Positions 8,462 to 19,210 are shown, counted from the stretch's first letter. The stretch: DNA of 32,256 nt from Micromonosporaceae bacterium (GCA_020027875.1 JAHRHA010000087.1:1-32256), one strand, 5' to 3'. Translations and numbers: made by a program. The notes: generated by a model from the sequence alone, not told the origin.

Positions 8462-8848
8462 GTGAACTTCAACCAGGCGGTCGAAGCGATCGGTCGTGGC
8501 GTCGATGTCGCCGGCGTAGTGGCGATCGCGGGTGGCGTCGGTTTGACCACTCTCTTGACCGCGGGCCGGCTCTGGCGGCGCGAGCCCCAGGTGTACCGCC
8601 GCTTTCGGCAGGAGGTTGGCCGCGCAATCCTGCTCGGTCTCGAACTCCTCGTCGCAGCGGACATCATCCGAACCGTAGCCATCTCCCCGACGCTCGAGTC
8701 CGTCGCAGTTCTCTCGGGAATTGTGCTGGTCCGAACGTTTCTGAGTTTCAGCCTGGAAGTCGAACTGACCGGGATGTGGCCTTGGCAACGCAGACCAGAA
8801 ACCGCCGACACCCCTTCTGATTCACGGCGATCGGACCGTTCGGCGTAG
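8462..8848 (+). CDS. DUF1622 small membrane protein
   Basis: GTG start at 8462 with GAGGTG upstream. The 128-residue product has three hydrophobic segments: about residues 13-35 ([20 protein letters not shown]), 50-68 ([20 protein letters not shown]) and 76-92 ([18 protein letters not shown]). The middle one, with the conserved [11 protein letters not shown] pattern, is the hallmark of DUF1622. The polar C-tail ([19 protein letters not shown]) is probably cytoplasmic. The function of the family is unknown. The stop at 8846-8848 falls at the point where the truncated aconitase remnant of the opposite strand begins, so the deletion that removed the aconitase 3' end lies at or inside this gene's end and its last residues may be altered. 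Confidence 0.8.
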   Translation: MNFNQAVEAIGRGVDVAGVVAIAGGVGLTTLLTAGRLWRREPQVYRRFRQEVGRAILLGLELLVAADIIRTVAISPTLESVAVLSGIVLVRTFLSFSLEVELTGMWPWQRRPETADTPSDSRRSDRSA

Positions 8849-10400
8849 GCCATGGCCGCGTCGAAGATGCTCTGCTGCTCGCCGTCTGGCAGATGCCGGG
8901 TGAAGCCACCCTCGACGCCGGGCACGAGATGGTTGCGCAGGCGGACGTTGGCGAAGGTGCCGCGGATCATCACGTCGTGGTTGCCGCGTCGGGCCCCGTA
9001 GGAGTTGAAGTCGCCCGGCGCCACGCCGTGCTCGATCGGGTAGTGCCCGGCCGGGGAGTCCTTCTTGATCGCACCAGCCGGCGAGATGTGGTCGGTGGTC
9101 ACCGAGTCGCCGAGGAAGGCCAGCACTCGCGCGCCGGTGATGTTGCGCACCGGTTTCGGTTCGCGTGGCATGCCGTCGAAGCATGGCGGCCGGCGTACGT
9201 AGGTCGAGGCAGGGTCCCAGGTGAACATTTCAGAGCTCGACGTCTGCATGCCGCGCCACTTCTCATCACTCGCGACCACGTCGGCGTAGCCATCTGTGAA
9301 CATCTTCGCCTCGACGCAGTAGTCAACCACCCGTTTGATTTCCGCCGTGGTCGGCCAGATGTCGCGCAGGTACACGGGGATGCCGTCTCGGTCGGTTCCG
9401 AGTGGCTCGCGCAGCAGGTCCGCGTGCATGGTGCCGGCAAGGGCGTAGGCGATGACCAGGGGCGGGGAGGTGAGGAAGTTCATTTTGGTTTGTGGGTGGA
9501 TCCGGCCCTCGAAATTGCGGTTGCCCGACAGCACCGAGCACGCCGTCAAGTCGTGCTCATTCACGGCCGCGCTGACCGCCGGGATCAGCGGGCCGGAGTT
9601 CCCGATGCACGTGGTGCAGCCATAACCCACCAGATCGAAACCGAGCTGCTCCAGGTACGGCGTGAGCCCGGCCTGGGGATGAGCATGCTCACCGGTTGTC
9701 CGAGCATGGCGGCCTCGGCCTCGATCCCGCCGACACCCCAGCCCAGCACGCCCAGCCCATTGACCATCGGGGTGTGCGAATCGGTGCCCACGAGGGTGTC
9801 CGGATAGGCCATGGTGCCCGTCGAACCGTCCTTTGTGAACACGACCCGGGACAGGTATTCAAGGTTCACCTGGTGGCAGATGCCGGTATCCGGTGGCACG
9901 ACGAGGAAGTCGTCGAACGATTGCTGGGCCCAGCGCAACAGCTGGTAGCGCTCCTGGTTGCGTTCGAACTCCAGGTCGGCGTTGCGCCGGAAGGCGTCGG
10001 CGCGGCCGAAGACGTCGGCGATGACCGAGTGGTCGATGACCAGCTCGGCCGGGATCAGCGGATTGATCCGCCGTGGGTCGCCGCCGAAGTCGGCCATGGC
10101 ATCTCGCATCGCCACCTGGTCGACCACACAGGGCACCCCGGTGAAGTCTTGCATCAGCACTCGGGCGGGGGAGAATTGGATCTCGGTGCTGGTCTCGGCC
10201 GCGGGATCCCAGGCGCTGAGCGCATTGACCTGCTCGGCGGACACCGGTTTGCCGTCTTCGTTACGCAGCAGGTTCTCCAATAACACCTTCAGGCTGTAGG
10301 GGAGTCGCGCCCAGCCATCCACCCGATCCAGTCGGAAGACGTCGTATGTCACATCGCCAACCGCGAGCCGGTCACGGGCGCCGAAGCTGTTCGCAGTCAT
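8840..10400 (-). pseudogene. acnA: Aconitate hydratase A with two large deletions and a frameshift
   Basis: ATG at 10400 with GGAGGGG upstream begins [20 protein letters not shown], the normal start of actinobacterial AcnA. Sequence is continuous to [16 protein letters not shown] (about residue 250), then jumps at about 9677 to [18 protein letters not shown] in another frame. Some 220-290 residues are missing, including the TSCTNTSNP loop with one of the three 4Fe-4S cysteines. The next part, [16 protein letters not shown] (other two Cys), to [20 protein letters not shown] and [20 protein letters not shown], is open down to FDAAMAYAE near 8842, where the last ~130 residues, with the catalytic Ser of GSSRD, are gone. 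The enzyme of the TCA cycle cannot be active from this copy; a second aconitase elsewhere would be needed. Confidence 0.93.
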
Positions 10401-10495
10401 GATCCCCTCCGGGTGATCGGGTGCGGCTGAGCTGGAGGCGCCCACGATGTCAAACGCGGCGGCCGCGCCTGCACTCGCCCTACACGTGAACTAGA

Positions 10496-10870
10496 TCAGG
10501 CGCGTGAGGTTGGGGCACGGTTCAGCCAATGGGCGAGGACGGCGGCCTGGCTGTGCTCGAGGTCGCGGGAGGCGGTGAGCAAGGTCAGCCTGTTGTGGCC
10601 GGCCGTCTCGCGTAGCCGCTGGAGGGCCTGCTGTCGCTCCGGCTCGCGCAGCTCGGCGAGGTACCGGCGGCGGAATTCGGCGTAACGGTCGGGGTCGTGT
10701 CCGTACCAACGGCGAAGCTCGGTGGACGGTGCGACGTCACGCATCCACTCATCGACGTGGGCGTCCTGCTTACGTATGCCACGGGGCCAGATGCGGTCCA
10801 CAAGTATCCGAGTACCGTTCTCGGACGACACGTCGTCGTAGATCCTTCGGTATCTGACGTCCTTGCCCAT
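10496..10870 (-). CDS. DUF488 family protein
   Basis: Start chosen at the ATG complementary to 10868-10870, with GGAGG just upstream (CTGGAGGACGCG), giving MGKDVRYRRIYDDVSSENGT. Family blocks follow in order: RILVDRIWPRGIRKQDAHVD, EWMRDVAPSTELRRWYGHD, RRRYLAELREPERQQAL and LTLLTASRDLEHSQAAVLA. 124 residues is the usual length and the frame is intact. DUF488 proteins are small cytoplasmic proteins of unsettled function. The gene reads towards the aconitase remnant and away from transaldolase, with a 230-bp divergent gap that should hold both promoters. An upstream ATG at 11050 only adds non-family sequence. Confidence 0.9.
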   Translation of the reverse strand: MGKDVRYRRIYDDVSSENGTRILVDRIWPRGIRKQDAHVDEWMRDVAPSTELRRWYGHDPDRYAEFRRRYLAELREPERQQALQRLRETAGHNRLTLLTASRDLEHSQAAVLAHWLNRAPTSRA

Positions 10871-11100
10871 CGCGTCCTCCAGGACATCGGCTCGTACGTC
10901 TGCGGATGCCCAATTGTTCCGCATCTTCTTCGGCCTCGGCGGCAGTAGCCGAACTGTACTTCGCACACCAATCGACCTGCCGCGCGAGCATCCGAAGGCG
11001 CGGTGGCCACCTCCGCGACATCCCCTTCCACCCGTGCGCTGTGTGGCCAAGTCCGAGCAGGTGGCCCTCGCGTGCGGGCATTATTGACCTGGAGGCAAAG

Positions 11101-12222
11101 ATGACCAAATTGCAGCGGCTCTACGACGAGCAGGGTCAGAGTCCGTGGCTGGACAATCTGACCCGCCCGTACCTGCGCGATGGCACACTGGCGCGTCTCG
11201 TCGACAACGGTGTGCGCGGTGTGACCGCAAACCCGACGATCTTCGCTAAGGCGATCGAAGGTTCCAATGCCTACGATGAGCAGCTCGCGGCGCTCACCGC
11301 GGCGGGACGCTCGACGCCGGACGCGTACTGGGATCTCGTCCTCGACGACATGGCGCAGGCGCTCCGAGTGCTGCGAGGCACCTTCGACGCCAGCGGCGGC
11401 ACCGACGGGTTCGTGTCGATCGAGGTGGCGCCCGAGCTCGCCCGAGACACCGAGGCCACCATCGCGGCAGCGCGCGCCTTGCACGAGCGAATCGCCAGGC
11501 CGAACCTCTTCGTCAAGATCCCGGCCACTCCCGAAGGCGTGCCGGCCATCCAGGCGATGATCGGCGAAGGGCGGAGCATCAACATCACGCTGATCTTCTC
11601 GCTGGCCCGCTACGACCAGGTGATCGAGGCCTACCTGTCCGGGTTGGAGATGCTGGCCAGGCGGGGCGACGACCTTGGCGAGGTACACAGCGTCGCCTCG
11701 TTCTTCGTCAGCCGGGTCGACACCGAGGTCGACCGGCGCCTCCAGAGCATTTCCGCCGACGGGGCCCGCGCCAGCGAGGTGCTCGCGCTGCGAGGCCGGG
11801 CCGCGGTGGCACAGGCCAAGCTGGCCTACCGGCTCTTCCGCGACCGCTTCGCCGGCGAGAGGTGGGAGCGGCTGGCCGCCCACGGCGCACACGTGCAGCG
11901 GCCCCTGTGGGCGTCGACGTCCACGAAGAACCCCGACCTGCCGGACACGCTATACATCGACAGCCTCATCGGTCCCGACACCGTCAACACCCTGCCCGAG
12001 GCGACCATCACCGCGTTCGAGGATCACGGCACGCTCGCCCGGACCATTGACACCGACGTCGATTCCGCGGCCGACGTCATGAGCCGGTTGTCCGCGGTAG
12101 GTGTCGACATGGACGATGTGGGCCGCGTTCTGGAGGATCGGGGCGTGGCGGGATTTCATGAGTCGTTCGGGCACGTGCTTAACGCGCTGGGCGCAAAGGC
12201 GGTCCAGCTTGCTGGACGGTGA
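11101..12222 (+). CDS. tal: Transaldolase
   Basis: Interconverts sedoheptulose-7-P plus glyceraldehyde-3-P and erythrose-4-P plus fructose-6-P in the non-oxidative pentose phosphate pathway (cytoplasm). The 373-residue protein starts MTKLQRLYDEQGQSPWLDNL with a GGAGG site 7 nt before the ATG. Visible signatures are GVRGVTANPTIFAKAI near residue 40, LFVKIPATPEG, SINITLIFSLARYDQV, VASFFVSRVDTEVD and PLWASTSTKNPDLPD, where K276 is the expected Schiff-base lysine of this actinobacterial type. Length and all blocks are normal. The stop overlaps the start of the following membrane-protein remnant, and HAD and aldolase genes follow on the same strand, making a sugar-phosphate group. Confidence 0.95.
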   Translation: MTKLQRLYDEQGQSPWLDNLTRPYLRDGTLARLVDNGVRGVTANPTIFAKAIEGSNAYDEQLAALTAAGRSTPDAYWDLVLDDMAQALRVLRGTFDASGGTDGFVSIEVAPELARDTEATIAAARALHERIARPNLFVKIPATPEGVPAIQAMIGEGRSINITLIFSLARYDQVIEAYLSGLEMLARRGDDLGEVHSVASFFVSRVDTEVDRRLQSISADGARASEVLALRGRAAVAQAKLAYRLFRDRFAGERWERLAAHGAHVQRPLWASTSTKNPDLPDTLYIDSLIGPDTVNTLPEATITAFEDHGTLARTIDTDVDSAADVMSRLSAVGVDMDDVGRVLEDRGVAGFHESFGHVLNALGAKAVQLAGR

Positions 12223-12224
12223 GG

Positions 12225-12590
12225 ATGGACTGGGCGGGGTGGGCGCTGTTCGGGCTGCTTGCCACGACCACCATCATCGCTGTCATGATCGTCGCCCAGA
12301 TGGCCGGGGTCACCCGACTCGGCCTCCCGCAGCTGATGCGCACGATCGCCCACCGAAGACCCGGACCGAGCTCGGGTTGCCTGATTCTTCATGCACCTGG
12401 GCACTCGCCATCATCGGCGGAGGACTCGGCGCGGTCGCCGCGGCGAGGTTCGGTATGTCGGCAACAAGAAGCCGACGATCCCCGCACCTGGGGCAAGGCG
12501 GCTGAGCAAGGAATGGCCAACCGGGTCGCGCACGCCCTGCCAGGACCTGCGCTCCACCGCCACCTCGCTCAGGCGGTAGGCCGGACATGA
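12225..12590 (+). pseudogene. Small membrane protein remnant after transaldolase
   Basis: ATG 12225 (or GTG 12219, overlapping the tal stop) gives MDWAGWALFGLLATTTIIAV and MIVAQMAGVTRLGLPQLM, one membrane segment typical of a family of multi-spanning membrane proteins often seen in actinobacteria. After IAHRRPGPSS the frame is lost: an adjacent frame reads TEDPDRARVAGFFMHLG, which would continue the protein, and then nothing membrane-like remains. At least one frameshift and a 3' deletion are needed. The following HAD gene starts inside the remnant's tail. Confidence 0.5.
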
Positions 12591-13240
12591 TTAAGGCCAT
12601 GGTTTTCGACCTGGATAGCGTGCTGCTCGATTCCGAACCGGTGTGGGAGGACGTTCGCCGCCAGGTCGTCGCCGAGACTGGCGGACACTGGAACCCCGAC
12701 ACTCAGTCCCGGCTGATGGGTATGAGCACGGCGGAGTGGGCGAACTTTCTCGGCGCGGATCTGGGCGTGCGTCTGCCGCCGGAGCTGATAGCACACACCG
12801 TCATCGAACGCATGGCGGCAAGGTACCGCGACCACCTTCCGCTGATGCACGGGGCCGCCCAAGCGGTTCGCCGACTGGCCAGGCGGTGGCCGCTGGGAAT
12901 GGCCAGCTCATCGCCGCCCGCCCTGATTGAGGTCGTCCTATCCGACCCGGCTTTCGGCCCGCACTTCTCGGTGGCGATGTCGACCGAGCAGGTGGCTCAC
13001 GGCAAGCCCGCGCCCGACATCTACATCGCCGTGATGCAGCGACTCGGCGTGACCCCGCCGCAGTGCGCGGCGGTGGAAGACTCAACGAACGGACTGGCCT
13101 CTGCCGCCCGGGCCGGGCTTCACGTGATCGCCATTCCTCACCCGAGATACCCACCAGATCCCGACGCCGTTCGCGCCGCAAGCCTGGTGGTGCCGGATCT
13201 TTCCGCGCTGACGCCTGAGCTCGTCGCGAACTTGTCGTGA
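12587..13240 (+). CDS. HAD-superfamily (subfamily IA) phosphatase, beta-phosphoglucomutase-like
   Basis: The 217-residue product has the four HAD motifs in order: FDLDSVLLDSEP (nucleophile D8, acid/base D10), ASSSPPALIEVVL (motif II Ser), HGKPAPDIYIAVMQRL (motif III Lys) and CAAVEDSTNGLASAARAG (motif IV Asp). Between motifs I and II lies a helical cap (residues about 18-90), as in the beta-phosphoglucomutase/phosphatase group. The glycine normally found in DxDG is a serine (DLDS), a mild deviation. It probably dephosphorylates a sugar phosphate or small phosphometabolite in the cytoplasm; the place between transaldolase and aldolase fits. The ATG at 12587 starts at the conserved N-terminus. 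Confidence 0.88.
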   Translation: MIKAMVFDLDSVLLDSEPVWEDVRRQVVAETGGHWNPDTQSRLMGMSTAEWANFLGADLGVRLPPELIAHTVIERMAARYRDHLPLMHGAAQAVRRLARRWPLGMASSSPPALIEVVLSDPAFGPHFSVAMSTEQVAHGKPAPDIYIAVMQRLGVTPPQCAAVEDSTNGLASAARAGLHVIAIPHPRYPPDPDAVRAASLVVPDLSALTPELVANLS

Positions 13241-13299
13241 ACCCGACGGAAGCCCCCTACGTCACGTGGCACCAGCACGAGAAGCCGCCGTCGGCGGAG

Positions 13300-13530
13300 C
13301 CCGAAGCACGTGGGGCCCTGCGGCCTGGTGTGCGTGAGAGCCCAGGCTCAGGGCGCCCTGGCGGCGCTGGCCGCGCTGCTCCCCGATGAGGCCGACCTGG
13401 TGGAAGACGGCGGTGTCCCTCGGCGCGGTGCGAGCGATCTGCGGGTGGGCGACACGGTGTGGTGCGGTCCGGCGGCCGAGTCCCGGCCGATGGTCGGATC
13501 GTGGATCGCGCGGCGAGCTGGCCAACGCCG
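13300..13530 (+). pseudogene. Fragment of a cation P-type ATPase (actuator-domain region)
   Basis: One forward frame reads AQGALAALAALLPDEADLVE followed by RGASDLRVGDTVW, and an adjacent frame continues with RSGGRVPADGRIVD. This order (ALLPDEA..., DLRVGD, GGRVPADG) is the entry to the actuator domain of heavy-metal/cation P1B-like ATPases. The membrane segments, the TGE loop, the DKTGT phosphorylation site and the hinge motif are all absent, so only about 75 residues remain and these need a frameshift. The fragment lies between the HAD and the aldolase genes. Confidence 0.6.
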
Positions 13531-13670
13531 TCAGGATGACACTCGCAGGCTATGACAGAGGCGCCGGCCGGCGACCTTCATCGTGAACAGCATGGATTCC
13601 TTGGCAGTCCGACCGCCGAGGTTCCTAAGCTTTCGGCATCAAGGAGACCCGCAAAGAAAGGGGTCGGGCC

Positions 13671-14558
13671 GTGAACGAGGCACAGCGGTCTAAGATAGCG
13701 GATGGTAAGGGCTTTCTTGCCGCCCTCGACCAGAGCGGGGGCAGCACACCGAAAGCTCTGGCCTTGTACGGCGTGCCGGAATCGGCGTACTCGACCGAGG
13801 CCGAGATGTTCGAGTTCATGCACGAGTTCCGCAGCAGGATCATCACCGCCCCGGCCTTCGACGGTGATCGCATATTGGGTGCAATCCTGTTCGAGCAGAC
13901 GATAGACCTGGACGTGGGCGGCATTGCAACTGCCCAGTACCTTTGGGAGCACAAAAACGTGGTCCCGTTCGTCAAGGTTGATGAAGGACTCGCGGTCGGC
14001 GCGGACGGTGTCCAGCTCATGAAGCCGTTCACCAACCTCGAGGGGTTGCTGGAGCGGTGCGTTCGCCGGCAGGTGTTCGGGACAAAGATGCGCTCGTTCA
14101 TCCTTAGTGCGGACGCCCGAGGCATCGGAGCGGTCCTGGATCAGCAATTCGCGTATGCCATGCAGATTCTCGATGCCGGGATGGTGCCGATCATCGAGCC
14201 CGAAGTCGACATCCGCAGCCCCGAGAAGGAACAGGCAGAAGAGTTGCTCAATCGGGGCATCGTTGAACGCCTGGACGATGTGCCCGACGGGCAGCAGGTG
14301 ATGCTCAAGCTCTCGATCCCCACACGGGATGACTCCTACGCCAACCTGATGCGGCACGTGAAGGTCCTGCGGGTCGTCGCGCTGTCGGGCGGGTACTCGC
14401 AGGAGGACGCCGACACGCGCTTGGCGAGAAATCAAGGCTTGATCGCCAGCTTTTCGCGAGCCCTGACCCAGGGCTTGCAGCACCAGCAGAGCGACGAGGA
14501 GTTCAATCGGGTCCTCGCCGCTTCAATCACGGCGATCTACGCAGCCTCGACGACCTAA
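13671..14558 (+). CDS. Class I fructose-bisphosphate aldolase
   Basis: Cleaves fructose-1,6-bisphosphate to dihydroxyacetone phosphate and glyceraldehyde-3-phosphate through a lysine Schiff base, metal-independent. The 295-residue protein shows LAALDQSGGSTPKALALYG near the N-terminus, GAILFEQTIDLDVGG, VVPFVKVDEGL, the metal-free active-site strand MVPIIEPEVDI and VMLKLSIPTRDDSYANL, with K213 as expected Schiff-base lysine, then VVALSGGYSQEDADTRL. The start is a GTG with AGAAAGGGG upstream. Length and motifs are normal for the bacterial class I family (fda type). It follows transaldolase and the HAD gene on the same strand and may work with them in hexose/pentose phosphate turnover. Confidence 0.93.
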   Translation: MNEAQRSKIADGKGFLAALDQSGGSTPKALALYGVPESAYSTEAEMFEFMHEFRSRIITAPAFDGDRILGAILFEQTIDLDVGGIATAQYLWEHKNVVPFVKVDEGLAVGADGVQLMKPFTNLEGLLERCVRRQVFGTKMRSFILSADARGIGAVLDQQFAYAMQILDAGMVPIIEPEVDIRSPEKEQAEELLNRGIVERLDDVPDGQQVMLKLSIPTRDDSYANLMRHVKVLRVVALSGGYSQEDADTRLARNQGLIASFSRALTQGLQHQQSDEEFNRVLAASITAIYAASTT

Positions 14559-14613
14559 TTCCACCGACGACCGCGCGTGAGGAGCATCGGAACGAGAGGC
14601 CCTAGTACCTCGC

Positions 14614-14632
14614 GCACGGCCTCCGGCCGTGC
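14614..14632. terminator. Perfect 8-bp hairpin between convergent genes
   Basis: GCACGGCC-TCC-GGCCGTGC forms an 8-bp stem with a 3-nt loop, 56 bp after the aldolase stop and before the convergent reductase remnant. No T-tract follows, which is common for actinobacterial terminators. The rest of 14559-14776 shows no gene. Confidence 0.5.
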
Positions 14633-14776
14633 TCGGCCGGGGTATCGCAGTGCCCATCTCCGCATTGGGTGCGGCGGCGCGACGATCGCGGGCTGGACGA
14701 GCTCAAGTACGTCGGGTCAGACCGAGGGAGGACGCGGTTGACGCCCCGCTCGCGCAACGCGATAGTCGCCCCCGAC

Positions 14777-16046
<1,270 letters not shown>

Positions 16047-16111
16047 GCGGCAAGCCTCCCGCATCAAGGGGCCCGATTCCACCACAACGCACACACGTCC
16101 CCGGCGTCCGG

Positions 16112-16800
16112 TTACCGGTCTGGTTGGTGGAGACGTTGGAGCCGGTAGCGCAGGAAAAGGTGGGACGTCTGCTGTCTGACGCTGATGAGATCAGCCCACT
16201 CCGATCGCTGGGGAGTAGCTCGATGCCGGTGATCAGGCCGGGTCGGGGTCGGTCTGCCCGGCCGGCTAGGACGGGGGACACGGTCAGGAACAGTTCGTCG
16301 AGTATGCCGTCGCCGACGAGTTGTCCGAGGAGTCGCGGGCCGCCTTCGGTGAGGATTGTGGCGTGTCCGCGGAAGCGGATCGTGGTGAGCACGTCGGCCA
16401 TGCGCAACTGCGGTCCGTCGCCCACGGCCAGCACCGTGCAGGTTCGCGGGACGTGCCCGCTGATCCGACGGAGTCCAGCCGTGGTGGTGGCGACGAGCGC
16501 GCCATGCCTCAGCGCCGGATGCTCGGCCGGCAGGTCGCCGCTCGCGGTGACCACGACCAGCTCGGGCTCGGCTGCGCGCCGCAGGGTATCGCGCAGATCG
16601 GCGAAGCTGGCTGCGGCGGCAGGGCAGACGTGCTCGGGGTCGAACGGTGGGTGGGCGTGGCCCGCAATGTGCCGGCACCAATTAGCACAGCGTCGGCGAA
16701 AACCGCGCCGGTGAGCACCGGAGGCGCAGCGGCGCGGCGTATGCGGCCCCCTCCGCCGGGCCGTGCCCGCGTAGGCGGAGAACCGCATAGGGCCATGGGC
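16112..16800 (-). pseudogene. Pyrimidine reductase family (RibD C-terminal/DHFR-like) protein, frameshifted
   Basis: Three minus-strand frames give one protein: FADAVLIGAGTLRA (near 16700), then LRDTLRRAAEPELVVVTASG, PAEHPALRHGALVATTTAGL, MADVLTTIRFRGHATILTEG (GPRLLGQLVGDGILDELFLT) and VSPVLAGRADRPRPG, and finally SHLFLRYRLQRLHQPDR in a further frame to TAA at 16112-16114. The DELFLT...P and EGGPRLLG blocks are typical of RibD_C proteins, which reduce the riboflavin precursor or related pyrimidines using NADPH. The N-terminal NMVSSLDG region is not found, so the 5' end is lost too. Located 66 bp before the reductase remnant on the same strand. Confidence 0.82.
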
Positions 16801-16813
16801 TTCAGGCATCCTG

Positions 16814-17901
16814 ATGGCTGAGCCGGATCCTTCCGCGACGGGCGAGCCCGCGCTGGCGTGGCGCGCCGGACGCGGTGCCCAGGATCACGCTCACCAGCCC
16901 GAGGGTCAGGAACCGTGGTCGCCGTGGCGATCACGGTACCGATCGCCCTCCGGCGTAGCTACCCGATGCTGGTCGGCACCGGGGTACCGGTGCTGGCCAC
17001 TTTTGATCATGCCGTCTGGGACGCTCAGTCGATCGGGTATCCGATCGCGACATTCTTTGCGCTGTATGCTCTCGCGGTCTGGACGGCGCGGCGCCAGTTC
17101 ATTGCCGGATCGGCGCTGGTTGCCCTAGCAGCGTTCGGGTCGAGCGCGTTGACCAACGGAAGCCTGATCGATACGGTCCCCTGGGCTTTCGTGACGACCG
17201 CCGTCATGATCCTCGTACGCCGGATCGTCGGTGATCGCGAGCGCCGCGCCGAACTCGCGGAGCGAGAGCGCGACGTCTCCGCGCGCGAGGCGGTGCTTAA
17301 GGAGAGGTCGCGGATCGCGCGCGAGCTGCACGACGTGATCGCGCACAACGTGTCGATGATGGTGGTGTAGGCCGGCGCGGAGCGGCGATTGCTCGACGGC
17401 ACGGGCGGGTCGACCCGAGATGTGCTCGAAGGCATCGAGCGCAGTGGCCGCGGTGCGCTGACTGAGATGCGCCGTCTCGTGGGTATGCTCCGCACCGACA
17501 CGAGCGACTCGCTGGCGCCGCAGCCCAGCCTCGACGACCTACCGAGCCTCGTGAGTCAGGTGCAGGCGGCCGGCCTACCGATCGAGCTGCACGTTGACGG
17601 CGACCGGCGCGGCATTCCCGTCGGGATCGACCTGTCCGCGTACCGGATCATCCAGGAGGCCCTGACGAACGCCCTCACGCACGCCAATGACGCGCGTGCG
17701 ACCGTGCGCGTCCTCTGTGCCGAAGACGTATTGGAGCTGGAGATCAGCGACGACGGTGACGCCGCGGACGGGCCAGGCTCGAACGGCGGGCATGGCCTTG
17801 TCGGGATGCGTGAACGGGTGGCAATGTATGGCGGCAGCTTAACGGCGGGCCGACGCCCCGAGGGCGGGTTCACCGTCCGTGTCTTGCTGCCCATCCGATG
17901 A
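16814..17901 (+). pseudogene. NarL-type sensor histidine kinase, amber codon after the H-box and broken N-terminus
   Basis: From about 16915 the frame encodes membrane segments (VVAVAITVPIALRRSYPMLV, SIGYPIATFFALYALAVW), a helical linker (RERRAELAERERDVSAREAV) and the HisKA_3 motif SRIARELHDVIAHNVSMMVV with phospho-acceptor His in ELHD. The next codon, nearly always CAG (Gln) in this family, is TAG (17368-17370). Downstream in the same frame are AGAERR, GRGALTEMRRLVGMLRTD, IIQEALTNALTHANDARATV (N-box) and GHGLVGMRERVAMYGGSLTA (G-box) to TGA at 17899. The N-terminus (MAEPDPSATGEPALAW from 16814) is in another frame and part of the first membrane region is missing. The stop overlaps the response-regulator ATG (ATGA). 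Confidence 0.9.
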
Positions 17902-18575
17902 CCAGCGTTCTGATCGTTGATGACCAGGCGCTCGTCCGCGTCGGGCTCCGCAAGATCCTTGAGCTGGAGCCTGGGACCACAGTGGTCGGTGAGGCCGCCG
18001 ACGGCGCGGACGCGGTCCGAGTAGCCAGGCGGCTCCGGCCCGACGTGACGCTCATGGATATCCGCATGCCGGTGCTCGACGGGATCGAGGCGACCCGCCG
18101 GATCGTCCGCCACCGGCCGGAATCCCGCGTGCTCATCCTCACGACTTTCGGACTCGACAGCTACGTGTTCGACGCGCTTCGCGCTGGCGCCAGTGGCTTC
18201 ATGCTGAAGGACGCACCACCGGAGGAAATCGCCGCCGCCGTCCGCCTTATCGCCAGCGGCGAGGCGCTGCTCGCGCCGGCCGTCACACGGAGCGTGATCG
18301 AGGAGTTCGCCCGGCAGAGGCCGGCGCCCGGCCCACCTCCGGCCCTCGCCGAACTCACCGGCCGAGAGCGCGAGGTGCTCGAACTTCTCGCGCGCGGCCT
18401 ATCCAACCCAGAAATTTGCCTGCGGCTTGTCATCGGTGAAGCCACTACAAAAACCCACGTAGCACGGATCCTGCAAAAGCTTGAGCTCCGCGACCGGGTC
18501 CAAGTGGTCATCTTCGCCTACGAAAGCGGCCTCGTCGCGCCCGGTTCGGCGGGCGGAATGGGAAACGCGCTCTGA
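17898..18575 (+). CDS. NarL/FixJ family response regulator
   Basis: 225-residue protein. The receiver domain (1-120) holds the acidic pair in MTSVLIVDDQ, phospho-acceptor D54 in LMDIRMPVLDGIEATRR, LILTTFG and the switch lysine in GFMLKDAPPEE. A LuxR-type helix-turn-helix follows (LTGREREVLELLARGLSNPE ... EATTKTHVARILQKLELRDR). Intact, with normal length. It overlaps the kinase stop by four bases and would have been co-translated; with the kinase cut by TAG at 17368, translation of this gene must now depend on re-initiation or on readthrough. It may act as an orphan regulator, or be a pseudogene in waiting. Confidence 0.92.
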   Translation: MTSVLIVDDQALVRVGLRKILELEPGTTVVGEAADGADAVRVARRLRPDVTLMDIRMPVLDGIEATRRIVRHRPESRVLILTTFGLDSYVFDALRAGASGFMLKDAPPEEIAAAVRLIASGEALLAPAVTRSVIEEFARQRPAPGPPPALAELTGREREVLELLARGLSNPEICLRLVIGEATTKTHVARILQKLELRDRVQVVIFAYESGLVAPGSAGGMGNAL

Positions 18576-19210
18576 CCGGAGTCTGGGCAAGACTCTCCGG
18601 GAATGTGACGGGCAGGAGGCCAGACAGATGATCACCGAGCTCGCAGAGCGGCGCCAATACATCGACGGCCTTCTATGGTGTCGGAGGGGGGACTCGACCA
18701 CCGATATGTCGCACCCATGCCCATGGCAGGGGTTCATGTGCTGGACGGTACCGCGCTTCAACGGCTCGCGTCGCTGGACGCGCCGTCGCGCACGGAGGAT
18801 CCTCGCGGCGTTCCAATCCGAGGCGTCGAAGCGACGTTCATAGGCACGTGATCAAGACTCGGATCTGCTTGAATGAGGGCATTCTCGGGTGTTCATATCC
18901 GTCGATAGTCTGTACATGGATGGTGTGCAGGAGCTGTGCGGCGTGCGGCGGTTGGTCCTGCGGTCATCAGGGGGCCGGAAGCGTTGGTCACCGAGGGTGC
19001 ACGTTGAGGACGGTCGGCTGACGCGTGTCCGAGGAATCGGGTCTGCCTCCACCACGCTTACGTGCGGCCGGTGCGGTACGGCATGGTCGACGCGAGCGGG
19101 CCCCATCGTCGTAGCGCAGCTACCGCTAGGCTAAGAAACCAGAATCGGTCCACTATGGAGTTGAGTGGGCCGCTTCGCAAGGTCGAATCCTAGACATCCC
19201 TCGAGGGCCC
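18576..19210. other. 635-bp region without recognised genes; two weak ORF candidates
   Basis: On the plus strand, ATG at 18628 opens about 71 codons (MITELAERRQYIDGLLWCRR to EASKRRS, stop about 18841) and a frame at 18889-19134 encodes 81 residues with a Cys pair (LTCGRCGTAW) that resembles half a zinc ribbon, with ordinary GC-rich third positions. Neither has a family I recognise or a clear ribosome site. Either may be real small genes or parts of decayed ones. Confidence 0.35.
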
